Source: Nautilus pompilius (Eukaryota > Mollusca > Cephalopoda > Nautilida > Nautilidae). Taken from it: a stretch of DNA of 64,000 nucleotides. Both the position numbers and the translations under genes were made by a program. The stretch lies in contig JACATO010002458.1 of NCBI GenBank assembly GCA_018389105.1, forward strand, positions 228,501-292,500, given 5' to 3'. The first letter of the stretch is position 1. The number at the start of each line of letters is the position of its first letter. The notes below the pieces were generated by a model. The model made no database searches. It was not told where the DNA came from and saw only the letters and a program-made list of their open reading frames with translations. Shown here in pieces: positions 35,605-46,706 of this stretch.

Positions 35605-35991
35605 ATGGATAAATTGAGTGAGAAAGAGTCTGGTGACTTCATTTTCCAACAGGATGGAGCGCCACCACACTGGAGCCTCAGGGTTAGACAGTTTCTGAAC
35701 ATAAAACTGCCAGACAGATGGATTGGAAGGTCTGGGCAGAATGATCACGATCTCATGTCCTGGCCACCCAGATCTCCAGATCTCACACCATGCGATTTCT
35801 TTTTGTGGGGATTTGTGAAAGGATTGGTATATGTGCCCCCTATTCCCAGAGACGTGGATGAGCTGAAGGCACGAATAACAGAAGCTGTTTCAACCATTGA
35901 CAATGCAATGCTGGGACGCGTTTGGCAAGAATTGGACTATAGGCTTGATGTGTGTCGTGTGACCAATGGTGCTCACATTGAACATCTTTGA
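35605..35991 (+). pseudogene. Truncated mariner-type transposase, C-terminal catalytic part (128 residues)
   Basis: The frame opens at ATG 35605, placed just after the presumed deletion scar, and ends at TGA. Residues 14-23 are FQQDGAPPHW, whose Asp17 is the second catalytic aspartate of the DDE/D triad. Residues 53-69 are WPPRSPDLTPCDFFLWG, containing the third acidic position (Asp64 by analogy with Mos1; Asp59 is the other candidate). Spacing Asp17-Asp64 is 46 intervening residues, longer than the classical 34 of mariner, owing to an insert including WIGRSGQND. The helix-turn-helix domain and first Asp are absent, so the product cannot be an active transposase. The remaining frame has no stop or frameshift, which suggests a recent insertion or recent deletion. 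The ATG may be fortuitous. Confidence 0.9.
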
Positions 35992-36080
35992 ACATTCCAT
36001 GTAAAAATTGAGATTACAAGCTTTCTGAATTTACCAGATGCGTTTTATATCCTTAATAGTTTCCGAGATATTCATTGTCA

Positions 36081-36110
36081 AAATGTACCCAAGACTTTTG
36101 GAACACCCTG
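36081..36110 (-). repeat. Right terminal inverted repeat of the mariner-type element
   Basis: It ends TTTTGGAACACCCTG, immediately followed by the TA target duplicate. It mirrors the left end. Confidence 0.93.
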
Positions 36111-36112
36111 TA

Positions 36113-37066
36113 GTTCGTACCTGAAATTCGACGTTTCCGGGTCTGAAAGAAAAGGAGACGGAGCTGTGCATAACACGTGTGCTAGAAGTATTGGGAACCT
36201 TTGAAATGGTGTTACCACTCAAATGAGAATTTTTTTTAAAATGTCACTCTAAATAGATTTTTAAAGTGTTGAGAAGTAGAAAATTGCAGTTCCTGCACTT
36301 GTTTAATGTGGCAGTGTGCGGAAATCGAGAGTAGCTTATGTCTATCGAAAGCTAAGAAAGCGTTCCTATCACGCAAGATCACCGGAGTAGATAAACCGCT
36401 CGGCTCTGGTATTACCCGGAAGCAGGACGTCTGCAATCAAAAGAAGAACGTAAAACCACTCTGGAGATGATGACGGCGACGCTGCTGCAGCCAATTTAAA
36501 GGTAGATAGGATCTGCATTTAGTTCAGAGGTCGACTCCACAGTGTTGCGCTGCTTTAATGTTTTATTGATTATCGATGAAGAGCATCGACTTCGGAAGTT
36601 CATACACTTCTGCTTCAGGGAAGCCTTTTACAAAAAAAAAAAAAAGGGCATCCTCTATCGAGGCGGGTGCTTCGATTTTCTATGTTTGCGGACTGGGAAA
36701 AGAAAGATTTGACTATTAGCGGGTCTGAAAATCCGTACAGCGGAGAGACACTTCTAGGCGTCCCGTTAATCAACACTCAGTGTGTTACGTCCGCCGCCCG
36801 ATAACGAGGCTGTAACTCGGAGCCATCCGGTTCTTCCTCTTCGTTAGATCAGTAAACATGGCCGCCGCTACCTGCATTCTTGCAAAACGTTCTACCTGAA
36901 ATCTACCACATGGTAGCAGGAACCCCATCAAACAAGCAAAAACACATGCTATTGTTACATTCTGGCCATGCTTCCTGCAGTCGACATCCTTTTTTTTTTT
37001 GGAATTGATGTAACATCGAGTGAAATACTTTCAAAGCAAACATCATATAATTCGGTCCAGGCGAAC
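36113..37066. other. No gene recognised
   Basis: Unassigned DNA between the two transposons. Confidence 0.6.
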
Positions 37067-38108
37067 AATTAGCTCAGTGATTCTCAAGGTGGGGCGTAGA
37101 AATGTTTTGGTTGGGCGTGGGGTTAAGAATCTTCTAGCGAATTATAAGAATATTTTATGGTATAATTAAAAAGTTGGTTCGAAATGTTTATGGAACTGTT
37201 TGATCTCCTCAGCGAGTTCTTGAAAGACACACCTGAAATGAAGCTCCCGTTGACAACCGATGGAAAAGCTTGTGTGAGTTACTTGACAGACATTTTTGAA
37301 GAACTAAGTACATTGAACAAGCGGCTCCAAGGAGCAAATATGACGCTCGTTGATGCAAAAACAAGGATATTTGGATTCACAGCACTTCTAGAATTATGCC
37401 AGAGGAATATTTCTGCAAGAAATTTCAGTCACTTCTATTGGTTAAATAAGTGTGGGGTAACTAATGATGCTACAAAAGTCATCGTTGACCATTTGAAAAT
37501 GATAGTTACCGACTTCAGTGATAGATTTTGTGATTTAAAAGCCATGGATTTTCTCTCTTGGTTCTCAACCATTGCTGGTGAACTTATCTGAAGTCCCCGT
37601 GCAATACCAAGAGGAGTTATCTGAGTTGCAATATGATGAATCTATGAAAACTCTGTTTAAAGTGAAAGGAACCGTGATGTGGCTCTAACGAGACTGAAAG
37701 AAAATACCCAAACTCAACTACTTTAGCAAGGGAACTATTGATACGTTTTCCATCGTCTTATTTAGTTGAATGTGGCTTCAGTGCTGTTAGTGATTTACTA
37801 CTAGCTAAGAGAAACCGACTGGAAATTACAAAACGTGGAGATTTAAGGTTGAAACTTACAAAATTAGGCCTCCCCCCACGAATAAAAAAAATCTGCAGTC
37901 AGCATCAGGGGCAAAGTTGACATATTGAAGTAGTAGCTGAATATGAAATATATCTTCCGGTTCATTCGATATCTTAAATGCATTGAGACACAATTGCAAG
38001 TAAAATAAAATCATTTAATTAAAACTTTTGAAATTGTAATCTTTTCCTGCTAATGGTGGGGCGAAGTGGGGCCTAGGGCAAAAAAGATTGAGAACCACTG
38101 AATTAGCA
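37067..38108 (+). mobile_element. hAT-superfamily DNA transposon remnant
   Basis: The element is 37075-38100 (1026 bp). It is flanked by an 8-bp target duplication, AATTAGCT at 37067-37074 and AATTAGCA at 38101-38108, with one mismatch. The ends form short inverted repeats, CAGTGATTCTCAA on the left and CAGTGGTTCTCAA on the reversed right end, 12 of 13 matching. This is the CAGTGGTTCTCAA-type terminus known from Charlie-like hAT elements. Both subterminal regions carry GTGGGGCG motifs (near 37091 and 38056), plausible transposase-binding repeats. The interior retains only the middle and C-terminal transposase region, with frameshifts. Autonomous hAT elements are usually 2.5-4 kb, so most of the gene is deleted. 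Confidence 0.9.
37184..37920 (+). pseudogene. Decayed hAT transposase (ZBED-like), middle and C-terminal parts
   Basis: Segment one (37184-37591) reads 135 residues from MFMELFDLL, including LTDIFEELSTLNKRLQGANM and RIFGFTALLELCQRNI. That is the helical insert region seen in ZBED5/FAM200-like hAT proteins. Sense then moves to another frame (37578-37688), reading QYQEELSELQYDESMKTLF. It shifts again to 37708-37920, with LIRFPSSYLVECGFSAVSDL and LAKRNRLE, the signature of the hAT C-terminal dimerisation domain. At least two frameshifts and the missing BED finger and N-terminal catalytic region make it a pseudogene. Confidence 0.88.
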
Positions 38109-38582
38109 GATCCCGGTCATGGGCCGATGACGTCGGGAGATCGCATAGCGGTGGATGTTGACGATACACCATTAAAGGGCACATTTAATAGAACAGAAAC
38201 AAAATTAAATTTTAATCGATGAATATGAGGTGTAGCAAAACCGCTAATTATATGGATTTTTAGTGTTCGCAGAAGAAGTGCTTCCCATAGTGATATCTAT
38301 GGGAGTTATGTCCCCTGGACGTCTATTTTGATGTTTCTAGTAGCATGTTTTGCTGAAAAGAGAAAGAGAGGGGAGGAAAAGACAAACGGAGGACGGACAT
38401 AAATGCAAATGGGAAGAGAGAAAGAGGTAGAAAAAATAGTCCGATGGGGCGGAGAAGGACAGAAAAAGAAGAACGGTGTGATAGACAGATAGAAACAGAC
38501 AAAAAAAAGACGAGATTCAGACAGATGGACAGATAGGCGGTTGAAAGTCAGATAGGCAAATGGACGAGAATTAAACTAAAAT
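38109..38582. other. No gene recognised
   Basis: Purine-rich unassigned DNA grading into the GA repeat. One CRE-like string, GATGACGTCGG, lies near 38126. Confidence 0.6.
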
Positions 38583-38891
38583 GGAGAGAAAGAGAGAGAG
38601 AGATGACGTCAGTGCACAGAGAATTGACGTCGGTACATAGAGAGATATGACGTCAGTGCACAGAGTGATATGACGTAGGTAGAGAGAGATATGACGTCAG
38701 TACAAAGAGAATTGACGTCGGTACATAGAGAGATATGACGTCAGTGCACAGCGTGATATGACGTAGGTACATAGAGAGAGATATGACGTCAGTGCACAGA
38801 GTGATATGACGTAGGTACATAGAGAGATATGACGTCAGTACAAAGAGAATTGACGTCGTACATAGAGAGATATGACGTAGGTACATAGAGA

Positions 38892-38922
<31 letters not shown>

Positions 38923-38925
38923 TAA
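38583..38925 (-). repeat. GA microsatellite with many CRE-like inserts (CRE-satellite locus E)
   Basis: Inserts alternate among TATGACGTCAGTGCACAGAG, ATTGACGTCGGTACATAGAG and TATGACGTAGGTACATAGAG, separated by short GA runs. Perfect TGACGTCA is present several times (for example near 38604, 38648 and 38694). TGACGTCG and TGACGTAG variants recur in fixed order, giving a higher-order unit of roughly 100 bp. The GTAC/GTGC flank is the same as in the 14.0-kb locus. Confidence 0.95.
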
Positions 38926-39812
38926 AATATAAAAGAAGTATGTAAAAATATTAGGGAAATCGGCAATCAATATAAAATAAAGGAATAGAAGGGAGAAAAT
39001 TTTTTGACTGTTTAGCACTGAGAAATTACGAGGTTAATAATGCATCTTTCCGTTTTCTTCTCTCGCCGGTTCCCGCCACCGTATCCCACAACTCTCCACA
39101 GTCCACCGCCGTTTCAGCTACAGAAGGCTAAAAAAACGTCTTAACAACATTATGTTAAATATCCTTATTTTTCTTCTTACTTCTTGCCGTCTACTCCATC
39201 TCGGGTTACTATGTATCCTCTTCCCCAGTCCTTCATCTCGGCCCACCCACCAAACTTGTTAAAACTTCCTGGCCTTCAAACGTAGAAATCCCTGACAATA
39301 TAGTTACTTACTGTATTCGCCATTAATGCGAAACTAATCAGGACCTGTCTCTTCGGTGAACCCGCGCATGACAGCCAGCCAGCCGTACACGGTCTGGGTG
39401 ATTGCGTCTCAGCGACGGCGACAGTCTAAGTTGATAGACAGATGATTTGTTGTATCTTCCACGTAGTCGCGCTCACTCACACGGCCGTGAATTTCTCTTA
39501 GATAGAAAAGAAAACCGCGAACAAGCATGCGAGGCCAGCCTCGTTTTCTTGGCGTACCTTTAAAAAAAAAACACAAACCACGGATCTCGTTGTTACGATC
39601 TGACAGCTAGAAGAGAGAAATGCCTCGAACACCGTGCGAGTTAACCAAAACCATGGCTGCTGCTGCTGCTGCTGATGATGGTTTTTTTTATTAACCCCCT
39701 CCACTAAAGCCCGCCGATTCTTACCTCCCCTTCACACTCACGCCGCAGCCTTAAGAAGTGCCGTGTTGTACTCGCCGTAAACGCGCCCCGTAATGCGAAC
39801 CACGTGGGAATC
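38926..39812. other. No gene recognised; short GCT/GAT run
   Basis: A short TGCTGCTGCTGCTGCTGATG run lies near 39657-39680. Otherwise unassigned. Confidence 0.6.
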
Positions 39813-39863
39813 GAGGCGATACACGGACTTGGCGTCGCAGAGGGTTGAGGAAGACAGAGTTTG
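39813..39863 (+). repeat. Dispersed repeat family 2, copy at 39.8 kb
   Basis: Partner of 9286-9335 (36 of 50 aligned positions identical, one gap). The shared blocks are CGATA, CGGA, TTG and AGGGTYGAGGAAG. Function and family are unknown. Confidence 0.5.
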
Positions 39864-41615
39864 GGGGCAGCAGCGGAGGGCGTGGAATCTGAAAGGGGTT
39901 CTCACCAGTTAACAAAAAAATTTTTTTTTGTTTTTATTTTCTTAAATGTTCCCATAAACGCAACCACTTATCATCGCTGCCGAGAGGCGAGTCACACACC
40001 CCGAGTGGATCCAGGTCTGGGATGCTGCGACCGCGATAATATTCACGACCAAGAAAAGATCTACGTCAGTTTGAATTTTAAAACAACGGCCGATTTCCGT
40101 AACCTTTTATTGTAGGAATGCATTTCCTTAATTAACAGAGGAAGGGCGGGGAGATCTTGTTTAAGATTCCATCCACCCCCGAGCTTTCACTCTGAATCTT
40201 GTACGCCAACTGCTCGACTGTCACACGTATTTCATCATTTAAGGGGATTTTTTTGTTTTTTTTTTGGTTTCCCTTCCTCCCCCGTCCAAACCTGAGTATT
40301 GGCTCGCACACATGTTCTCCGAGCCATTGTGATTTCTCTCCCTCGTACGTCATCGGCTCCCTCGTCACCGTTGCTCTGCTCAGCATCGCGACAGCTTTCA
40401 CAGCAATTCTGTGCAAGGGCCGCCAAAGGCCTGACAGCCCGCACTCACCCGACGAAAGATCTGCGCACCCACTGCAAACTTGGCAATTTAGTTGAGTGCA
40501 AAACTTTCCGAATGGCACCCAAAGCTTTAAACAGGAGAAAAAGAGTGGAGCAGGAGCAGCTTGAAATAAGGCAACATCATCCAGCGAATCTTCAAGCGCC
40601 AAGTAAAACCGGACGTTAAGGTGTCTTCGGGGAGAAGTTTCTCAGCTCCTCAGACGGTTGGCGAGATTCCATCTGTACTATATCCCAGCTTGTTCTGCTA
40701 GATAATTAAAAACGATAACCCTACCATTAAATCGCAGCAGCTTACAAAAAAGAGAAAAAGAGATGGCGGATGAAGCTTCGCAAAGTTATTTTTCGCCTGA
40801 AATTCTTTCCACGTTGAAATATTCTTTTGCAGTTTTCTGTGTTCGGTAGGTGTCGAGTCAAAACCATCAGGTTCATCGCTCTTGACCAGGTCGAACTGCA
40901 GAATAGACTTCTGCATTTATTTACGGTCTTTGCCGTGTTCTTGAGCTGCCTCACCGTCTCGTAATTGTTTAACTACGTAAAATAAATAACAACAACAGAT
41001 AAACTGATTTTCAAAGCGACACATGCGCTTACAGCTCTTGAGTGATACGGTGGCGTGCGCTCTGAAACGTCCGCGTGGCCGCCATCTTCGGCGATGCTGA
41101 GTTCTGACGCGTCCCCTTCTAGCTGTCGGGTGAAATCTGACTGATCGAGTCGCTCACAGACGATCTGATGGATGGAAAAGGTTCGATATCCCGGAGGCTC
41201 TGCGAACTTGTATGGTCTTCTGACTGGTGCCTGGCGTACGAGATCGGTTTATATCATCAACTGAGAGCGTTTATTTAAAATACCCCATAAAACCCTGGTG
41301 GTGTTGACGGATGGGTAGATACTTGAAATATGTCCTCCTGTAGTTACAATGCAGTAACCAACTACAATTCAGCAAGAACAACTCAATTGTCGCCATTTTG
41401 GTTTTATGATATTTTTACCATTAAAGCAAAATTATTAATAAAAATTTTAAAATTATGGCTTCGTTATACAAGTCATTTTTTGGTTCTATCCCATGTAGTT
41501 AAACATACAGTAAATATTGAAACTCCTTAATAACTTTATAGACACCTTGTATCTATAGCACTACGGACACGCTTTGGAATTGTTTGCTATAACTTCCTTT
41601 ATTCTTGTATAAAGC
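39864..41615. other. No gene recognised
   Basis: Unassigned DNA with T-runs near 39918 and 40249-40266. A 156-codon minus frame at 40132-40602 starts at TTG and shows no known domain. Confidence 0.55.
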
Positions 41616-41632
41616 TTAATAATAATAATAAT

Positions 41633-41676
<44 letters not shown>

Positions 41677-41677
41677 T
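41616..41677. repeat. (AAT)n microsatellite
   Basis: About 60 bp of AAT repeat with one TAATTA interruption. Confidence 0.95.
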
Positions 41678-42015
41678 GACTTTAAGAAATTTAAATATTC
41701 ATTACTATTTATGAATTTCTGTGTTAGTTTATAATTTCAAGACAGAAAAACATTAATGTTAGATTACTAGATCCTTAAATAATTCTTTTAAAAATATTTT
41801 TATAGAATTAAAACAAATATATTGATGGATTTACGATAACCTTGGTGAATTACGCAGGCATATGACGTAATACCGCTAGATAATGAAGGGCTGTTAACGA
41901 ACATTGAAGCAGGAAAGGAAATTGGACGACCGATATTTGATGACCGAAGTCTGTTCACGAAAGATTAAGAAAAACATATTTTATCCGGAAACTTTTGACA
42001 TTTTCCGACTAAAAG
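41678..42015. other. No gene recognised
   Basis: AT-rich DNA with nothing recognisable. Confidence 0.6.
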
Positions 42016-42075
<60 letters not shown>

Positions 42076-42083
42076 AGAGAGAT
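42016..42083. repeat. GA microsatellite
   Basis: About 65 bp of near-pure (GA)n with one GGA interruption. It is followed by GTGACGACATCAC near 42088, which resembles a diverged CRE insert but is not TGACGTCA. Confidence 0.9.
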
Positions 42084-42483
42084 CTGTGGTGACGACATCA
42101 CAGGCAGGAAGCCAAGTCGAGTGGAGAAATGGCTAAAGGAAGCGGTGAGAAGTGCCGTCTTGTCAGTCTGTTCTAACGATTCAAAAACGTTTGTCAGACT
42201 GAACCGCGTTCTCTTTCTCTTCCCCCTGCCATCTCTCTGCCCTTCGGTACACGCCAGCAGTGGGTTGTCTGGAGTCAGCGGCCGGAAGCAGCTCCACAGG
42301 ACGTGCGCCGCCATCACCTGTTCATTTCGGTAGCCTCGATGTGGGAGCGTTCTCGCTCTCTGTTGACCGACCTGTTCCGCGGTGATGAGGAAACCACGAC
42401 CATCAGGAGATTTGGTCCGGGTGGAAACACGGTCTTATTAGTAGTGCGAACTTCCCGCCAATTTATTCAGAGATGAAACACGA

Positions 42484-42485
<2 letters not shown>
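42084..42485. other. No gene recognised
   Basis: Unassigned DNA between two GA repeats. Confidence 0.6.

Positions 42486-42518
<33 letters not shown>
42486..42518. repeat. GA microsatellite
   Basis: About 33 bp of pure (GA)n. Confidence 0.95.
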
Positions 42519-42521
<3 letters not shown>

Positions 42522-43465
42522 GCAAAATGTAATCCCCCCTAATATTCTGAACAACACCTCTAATATTTACCCCTATGAGACGAGTAAACTTGCTTACGAT
42601 TATCTACATCCTGTTTACTCGCAAAATGTAAAGTGGCCGTATAATATTTTTTTTAAAAATCGGCCCACACATACTATTTCCTGGTTCTACACGAACCTCT
42701 TTCTGATGGCATTGCGGCGTAGTGCTAACGACCTCAATGTTGCAGGAACTCTATTGACCTCGGCTGATTTACATATAGCGCGTTAATGAGTTAGATGTTT
42801 TGATTTATTCATGCTTCGCGGGAACCAGTCCTAAAGACAGCGGGCCAGAGAGTGAACTCTTCAATTTAACGCACCATCCAAGTAAAACATCCCAACCGAC
42901 TTTGCTGCGTTAGCCGACGTAAGCTCGATGACGGACTATAATCAATTCTCGCGGGGAAATCGATCTTCGATTTTACGAACCATTCGAGTTAGAGTTAACC
43001 GACGGCAGGGGGATTAAGGTGCGCAGGACTCGTGAAACCATACCCGACTTGGGCCCAGTACTGGCGCTTTAAATAATTTTTAAAAAAATGGTGACCCGTC
43101 TTCTCTTCTGACTTGATTTCTAATTGTAATGAGAAAGATACAACGCTGACACATCAATCGCATTCATCACTGTGTCGTTATGCATTTAATGTCTGCCCCC
43201 GATGAACGGGCTTGTCCTGTTTCTTGTTTCTGAGGGAATCATTTTCGATAGCCAGCCAACGCGCCACACAGATTTCCCTTCCAATGACGGTTAATACGTT
43301 ATTAGGACTGTCGGCGTTAACCACCATGGTGATTCTAAAAGTACGATGAACGGTAAACCGCTCCATGATTGATAGATAGCACACGCCAAGAGTATATTTT
43401 TTTTACTGACAGTTGAAAGTTTACATAGTTGAGAGTTTACTCTAAATGCCCGTGTCGGTTACTTG

Positions 43466-43498
<33 letters not shown>

Positions 43499-44569
43499 TG
43501 CATTAAAGGGGAATAACTGCTGCGAGACATCGATTCCATTGGCACCTGATGTCTGCCGCGATTACCACCAACGCTGCTTGTTTTCAGTGCTCTCCTGCTC
43601 ACCACGACGGAGAACTCTTCCCCAGCTTACTAGCCGCTGCCCACGGTAACTCTTTACGGCCGGGCGTGCTCATTTTAAATACACCGGTGGCCGAAAGTCC
43701 TCTGAGTTTCATCCTTAATGACCCACCAAACAGAGATAACAAGTGATAAATCAAGCAGATATTAAGTACAACGCTTTCATGTTCTTTGGTGTAGTGATAG
43801 AAGGAACGAGTCTCAGCAACTTTTTGTCCGGCATGGTTTTAAAAAATGTCCTGTCTGTATGCGTGCGTTTGAAAACGGAACAAGGGGTGTAAAAACACTT
43901 TCATGGGAAGAGCGTTGGCAAGAAATCATCCAGTATACCGACAAATTAAGCTCCTAACAGCTGGTCTCAGGATCAATAAGCTTATTAATTTTTAATCATA
44001 CTTAGTGCATTAACTGTTCCAGTTTTCTCAGGCTTGTTCGTGGAAATACCGAAGCAGAAAATACGTCTTTATATATATAATTACTTCTTTTATTGAAGCC
44101 TAAATAAATTCTTATATTTTCGATCAGAACTAGTTAAAGTTAGTGCCAGTGGGTCCTGCACGCTTAGCGAGCTATCGGGGCCGAGTTACGGGTGTGTTTC
44201 AGGGTTAGGATTGAGACGTTTGGTTTTGATAAAAGTCAGGAGTCGGTGGTTGGGTTAATAACTTTTCAAGACTGAAGTCCTCGGTCAGACTTCTGCAGAG
44301 GACGGGCCTGGTTTGGTTGGGCGCACGCTTTCCTGCTATGTGTTTTTTTAAATTTATTTTCCTTTACCCGCGTAGGTTTACGCTCCCATCTGAAGGAATA
44401 CAAAGGCTCCAGTATGGACATTGGTGGAAAAAAAACACTGCCGGTGATACCCCGTCGATTATTCCTTACTCAGGGCGCAGCGGCTGAGGTCGTTCCTGTC
44501 CCCGTGTGGCCTGCGACGGCTCATAGCGGGCTTGGCGACTTACAGACGGAAGGACGGTCGAATTTTGCT
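42519..44569. other. No gene recognised; one CA microsatellite
   Basis: (CA)n at 43467-43496. The frame covering 42520-42786 starts at TTG and has no recognisable domain. The remainder is unassigned. Confidence 0.55.
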
Positions 44570-45400
44570 GAGACCGTTTGAGCAGTCACTAGTGAGGCAT
44601 TCAGTAGTGTGCTGGACTGAGCAGCCATTGGTGCCGCTTTGACTAGTTATTCCCAGCGATAATTTGAGCAGCTACGCGTGCTCTTAAATAGTCACACTGA
44701 TCGATATTTTGAGCAGCCATTGGTGTCGTTTTGACTAGTTATACCCAGCGATAATTTGAGCAGCTACGCGTGCTCTTAAATAGCCACACTGATCGATATT
44801 TTGAGCAGCCATTGGTGTCGTTTTGACTAGTTATACCCAGCGATAATTTGAGCAGCTACGCGTGCTCTTAAATAGCCACACTGATCGATATTTTGAGCAG
44901 CCATTGGTGCCGCTTTGACTATTTATTCCCAGCGATAATTTGAGCAGCTACGCGTGCTCTTAAATAGTCACACTGATCGATATTTTGAGCAGCCATTGGT
45001 GTCGTTTTGACTAGTTATTCCCAGCGATAATTTGAGCAGCTACGCGTGCTCTTAAATAGCCACACTGATCGATATTTTGAGCAGCCATTGGTGTCGTTTT
45101 GACTAGTTATACCGAGCGATAATTTGAGCAGCTACGCGTGCTCTTAAATAGTCACACTGATCGCTATTTTGAGCAGCTATTGGTGTCATTTTGACTAGTT
45201 ATACCGAGCGATAATTTGAGCAGCTACGCGTGCTCTTAAATAGTCACACCGATCGCTATTTTGAGCAGCCATTGGTGTCGTTTTGACTAGTTATACCGAG
45301 CGATAATTTGATCAGCTACACGTGGTCTTAAATAGCCACATTGATCGCTATTTTGAGCAGCTATCAAAGTATTTTTGAGTAGTGTTGCTGATCGCTAGAG
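44570..45400 (+). repeat. 92-bp dimeric minisatellite (TTTGAGCAGC core)
   Basis: Seven or more units are spaced exactly 92 bp at first, with GATCGATATTTTGAGCAGCC at 44699, 44791, 44883 and 44975. Each unit has two halves offset by 47 and 45 bp, each containing CGATA-TTT-GAGCAGC. The first half continues with GTGTCGTTTTGACTAGTTAT and the second with TACGCGTGCTCTTAAATAG. Later units change GATCGATA to GATCGCTA and CCCAGCG to CCGAGCG in runs, so variants spread regionally. No frame stays open, since 92 is not a multiple of three. Confidence 0.95.
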
Positions 45401-46637
45401 CGGTTACTACTACTAGTCTTAATTAATCACCAGGGTGATGTTGAAGATAAGCTCAGAAGAGGCAAATGTAGCAGCATCGTTTAATGTAGCAAATTGCAAG
45501 GCAGGGGTTTCCATCATATATCTTGCCCAGGGGTGAAGCTTAGAAATTTAAGAAACATGTCACCCACTCTCTACTTGTAGGAGTGAAAACTGCATTTTTC
45601 GAGCTACTGTAAACACCTGTCTGAGAAGGGGCGTGCTGAAGAGAGGTGAAGCACAAGATAATGTTGGACCGGCAACGCCATGTAATTAAAAAAAAAAAGG
45701 AAAACAGAAGAAGATCAGAACAGAAGAATATCGCCAACTGCACACGTAAAATCTAACTGAAAAGGACGAGTCGTGCCGGGCAGATAAAAGTGGTTATTCC
45801 AACAAATTTACCCGGCAATTTCAGTTCAATTGCAGCGCTTCTGCGGATCCGTTCTATTGAGAGACGTGTCAATTGGTCCATTGTTCGTCTATCTGGTGTC
45901 AGGGTGATTTACTTCAACGTTGAGATTTTTCTCATCTGGGGCCTGACAGGAAATTGGCGGGTAGTCGCCGGCCACCGACCGGATTGTGTCAGGTGCTCGT
46001 CACGAGAAGCTGACTGTTTCTCCGCCAACGGACCGACGGCGCGCCTGCGGCAGGGCGTCTCGCTTCCATCTCGCTTCTTCTTCGCGATTTTACGTCAGCA
46101 TTCGGGCTCCTGACTCCCGTCTGATCGACGTTCGGTATACAACGCCCAGGTAAGCCGGGTTCCGCTGGCGATCTTAAGGGCGAGAGAATCCGAACCAAAG
46201 AAGCAGCATCGCGTACATTCGCCATTATCTCGTGGCGGCGCGAACGCTTTCTCGTTCTGTGCCCTATGTATTAACCCTTTAACCCCCTCGAACCAGTGAA
46301 AGAGCTGGGAAATATTTTCGTGAGCTGCTTATTTAGCTTAAACAATTCACGGTCTATAGACAACAGTTTGCTTTGCTTATTTTTAATTAATGGCGGATCG
46401 ATTAGTCGGTTCAGTACCCAATTAAAATAGTACTCCGTTTTCATACTCAAAATTTATATCCAAAACTGGAACTGTACCGGAAATCATTTCTGGAGTTATG
46501 TCCCCCTACTTTCTATTTTCTTCTACAAGCAAAAGCTCCATTCGAAAAGGTTATCATTGAACTGAAGCAAAAAGAGATCCCGGAGCGAGAAAATATTTAT
46601 CCGTGTAGTTTCAAACTGTTTGTGCTAACAAAATGAA
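45401..46637. other. Unassigned; CpG-rich block with a splice-donor-like site
   Basis: Between about 45950 and 46230 the DNA becomes GC- and CpG-rich. A good donor consensus, CCCAGGTAAGCC, lies at 46144-46155. The plus frame at 45790-46113 (107 codons, GTG start) has no domain. This could be a 5' exon/promoter region of a gene extending elsewhere, but nothing proves transcription. Confidence 0.3.
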
Positions 46638-46706
46638 GGTGTGTGTGTGTGTGTGTGTGGTGTGTGTGTGTGTGTGTGGTGTGTGTGTGTGTGTGTGTGT
46701 GTGGGG
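46638..46706. repeat. (GT)n microsatellite
   Basis: About 70 bp of GT repeat with two GGT interruptions, ending in a short G run. Confidence 0.95.

Larger units (their letters stand above)
35401..36112 (+). mobile_element. Tc1/mariner-superfamily element, internally deleted, with intact ends
   Basis: The element spans 35403-36110 (708 bp) and is flanked by TA on both sides (35401-35402 and 36111-36112), the target duplication expected of IS630/Tc1/mariner transposons. The terminal inverted repeats start CAGGGTGTTCCAAAAGTC. They match perfectly for 22 bp, and for 28 of the first 30 when two mismatches are allowed. A full element of this kind is normally about 1.2-1.3 kb; the missing part covers the DNA-binding domain and first catalytic aspartate. 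T-rich, partly duplicated sequence at about 35545-35600 (ATTAAGATTTTTTTAGATTA and similar) probably marks the deletion scar. It cannot move by itself but could be mobilised in trans. Confidence 0.93.
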
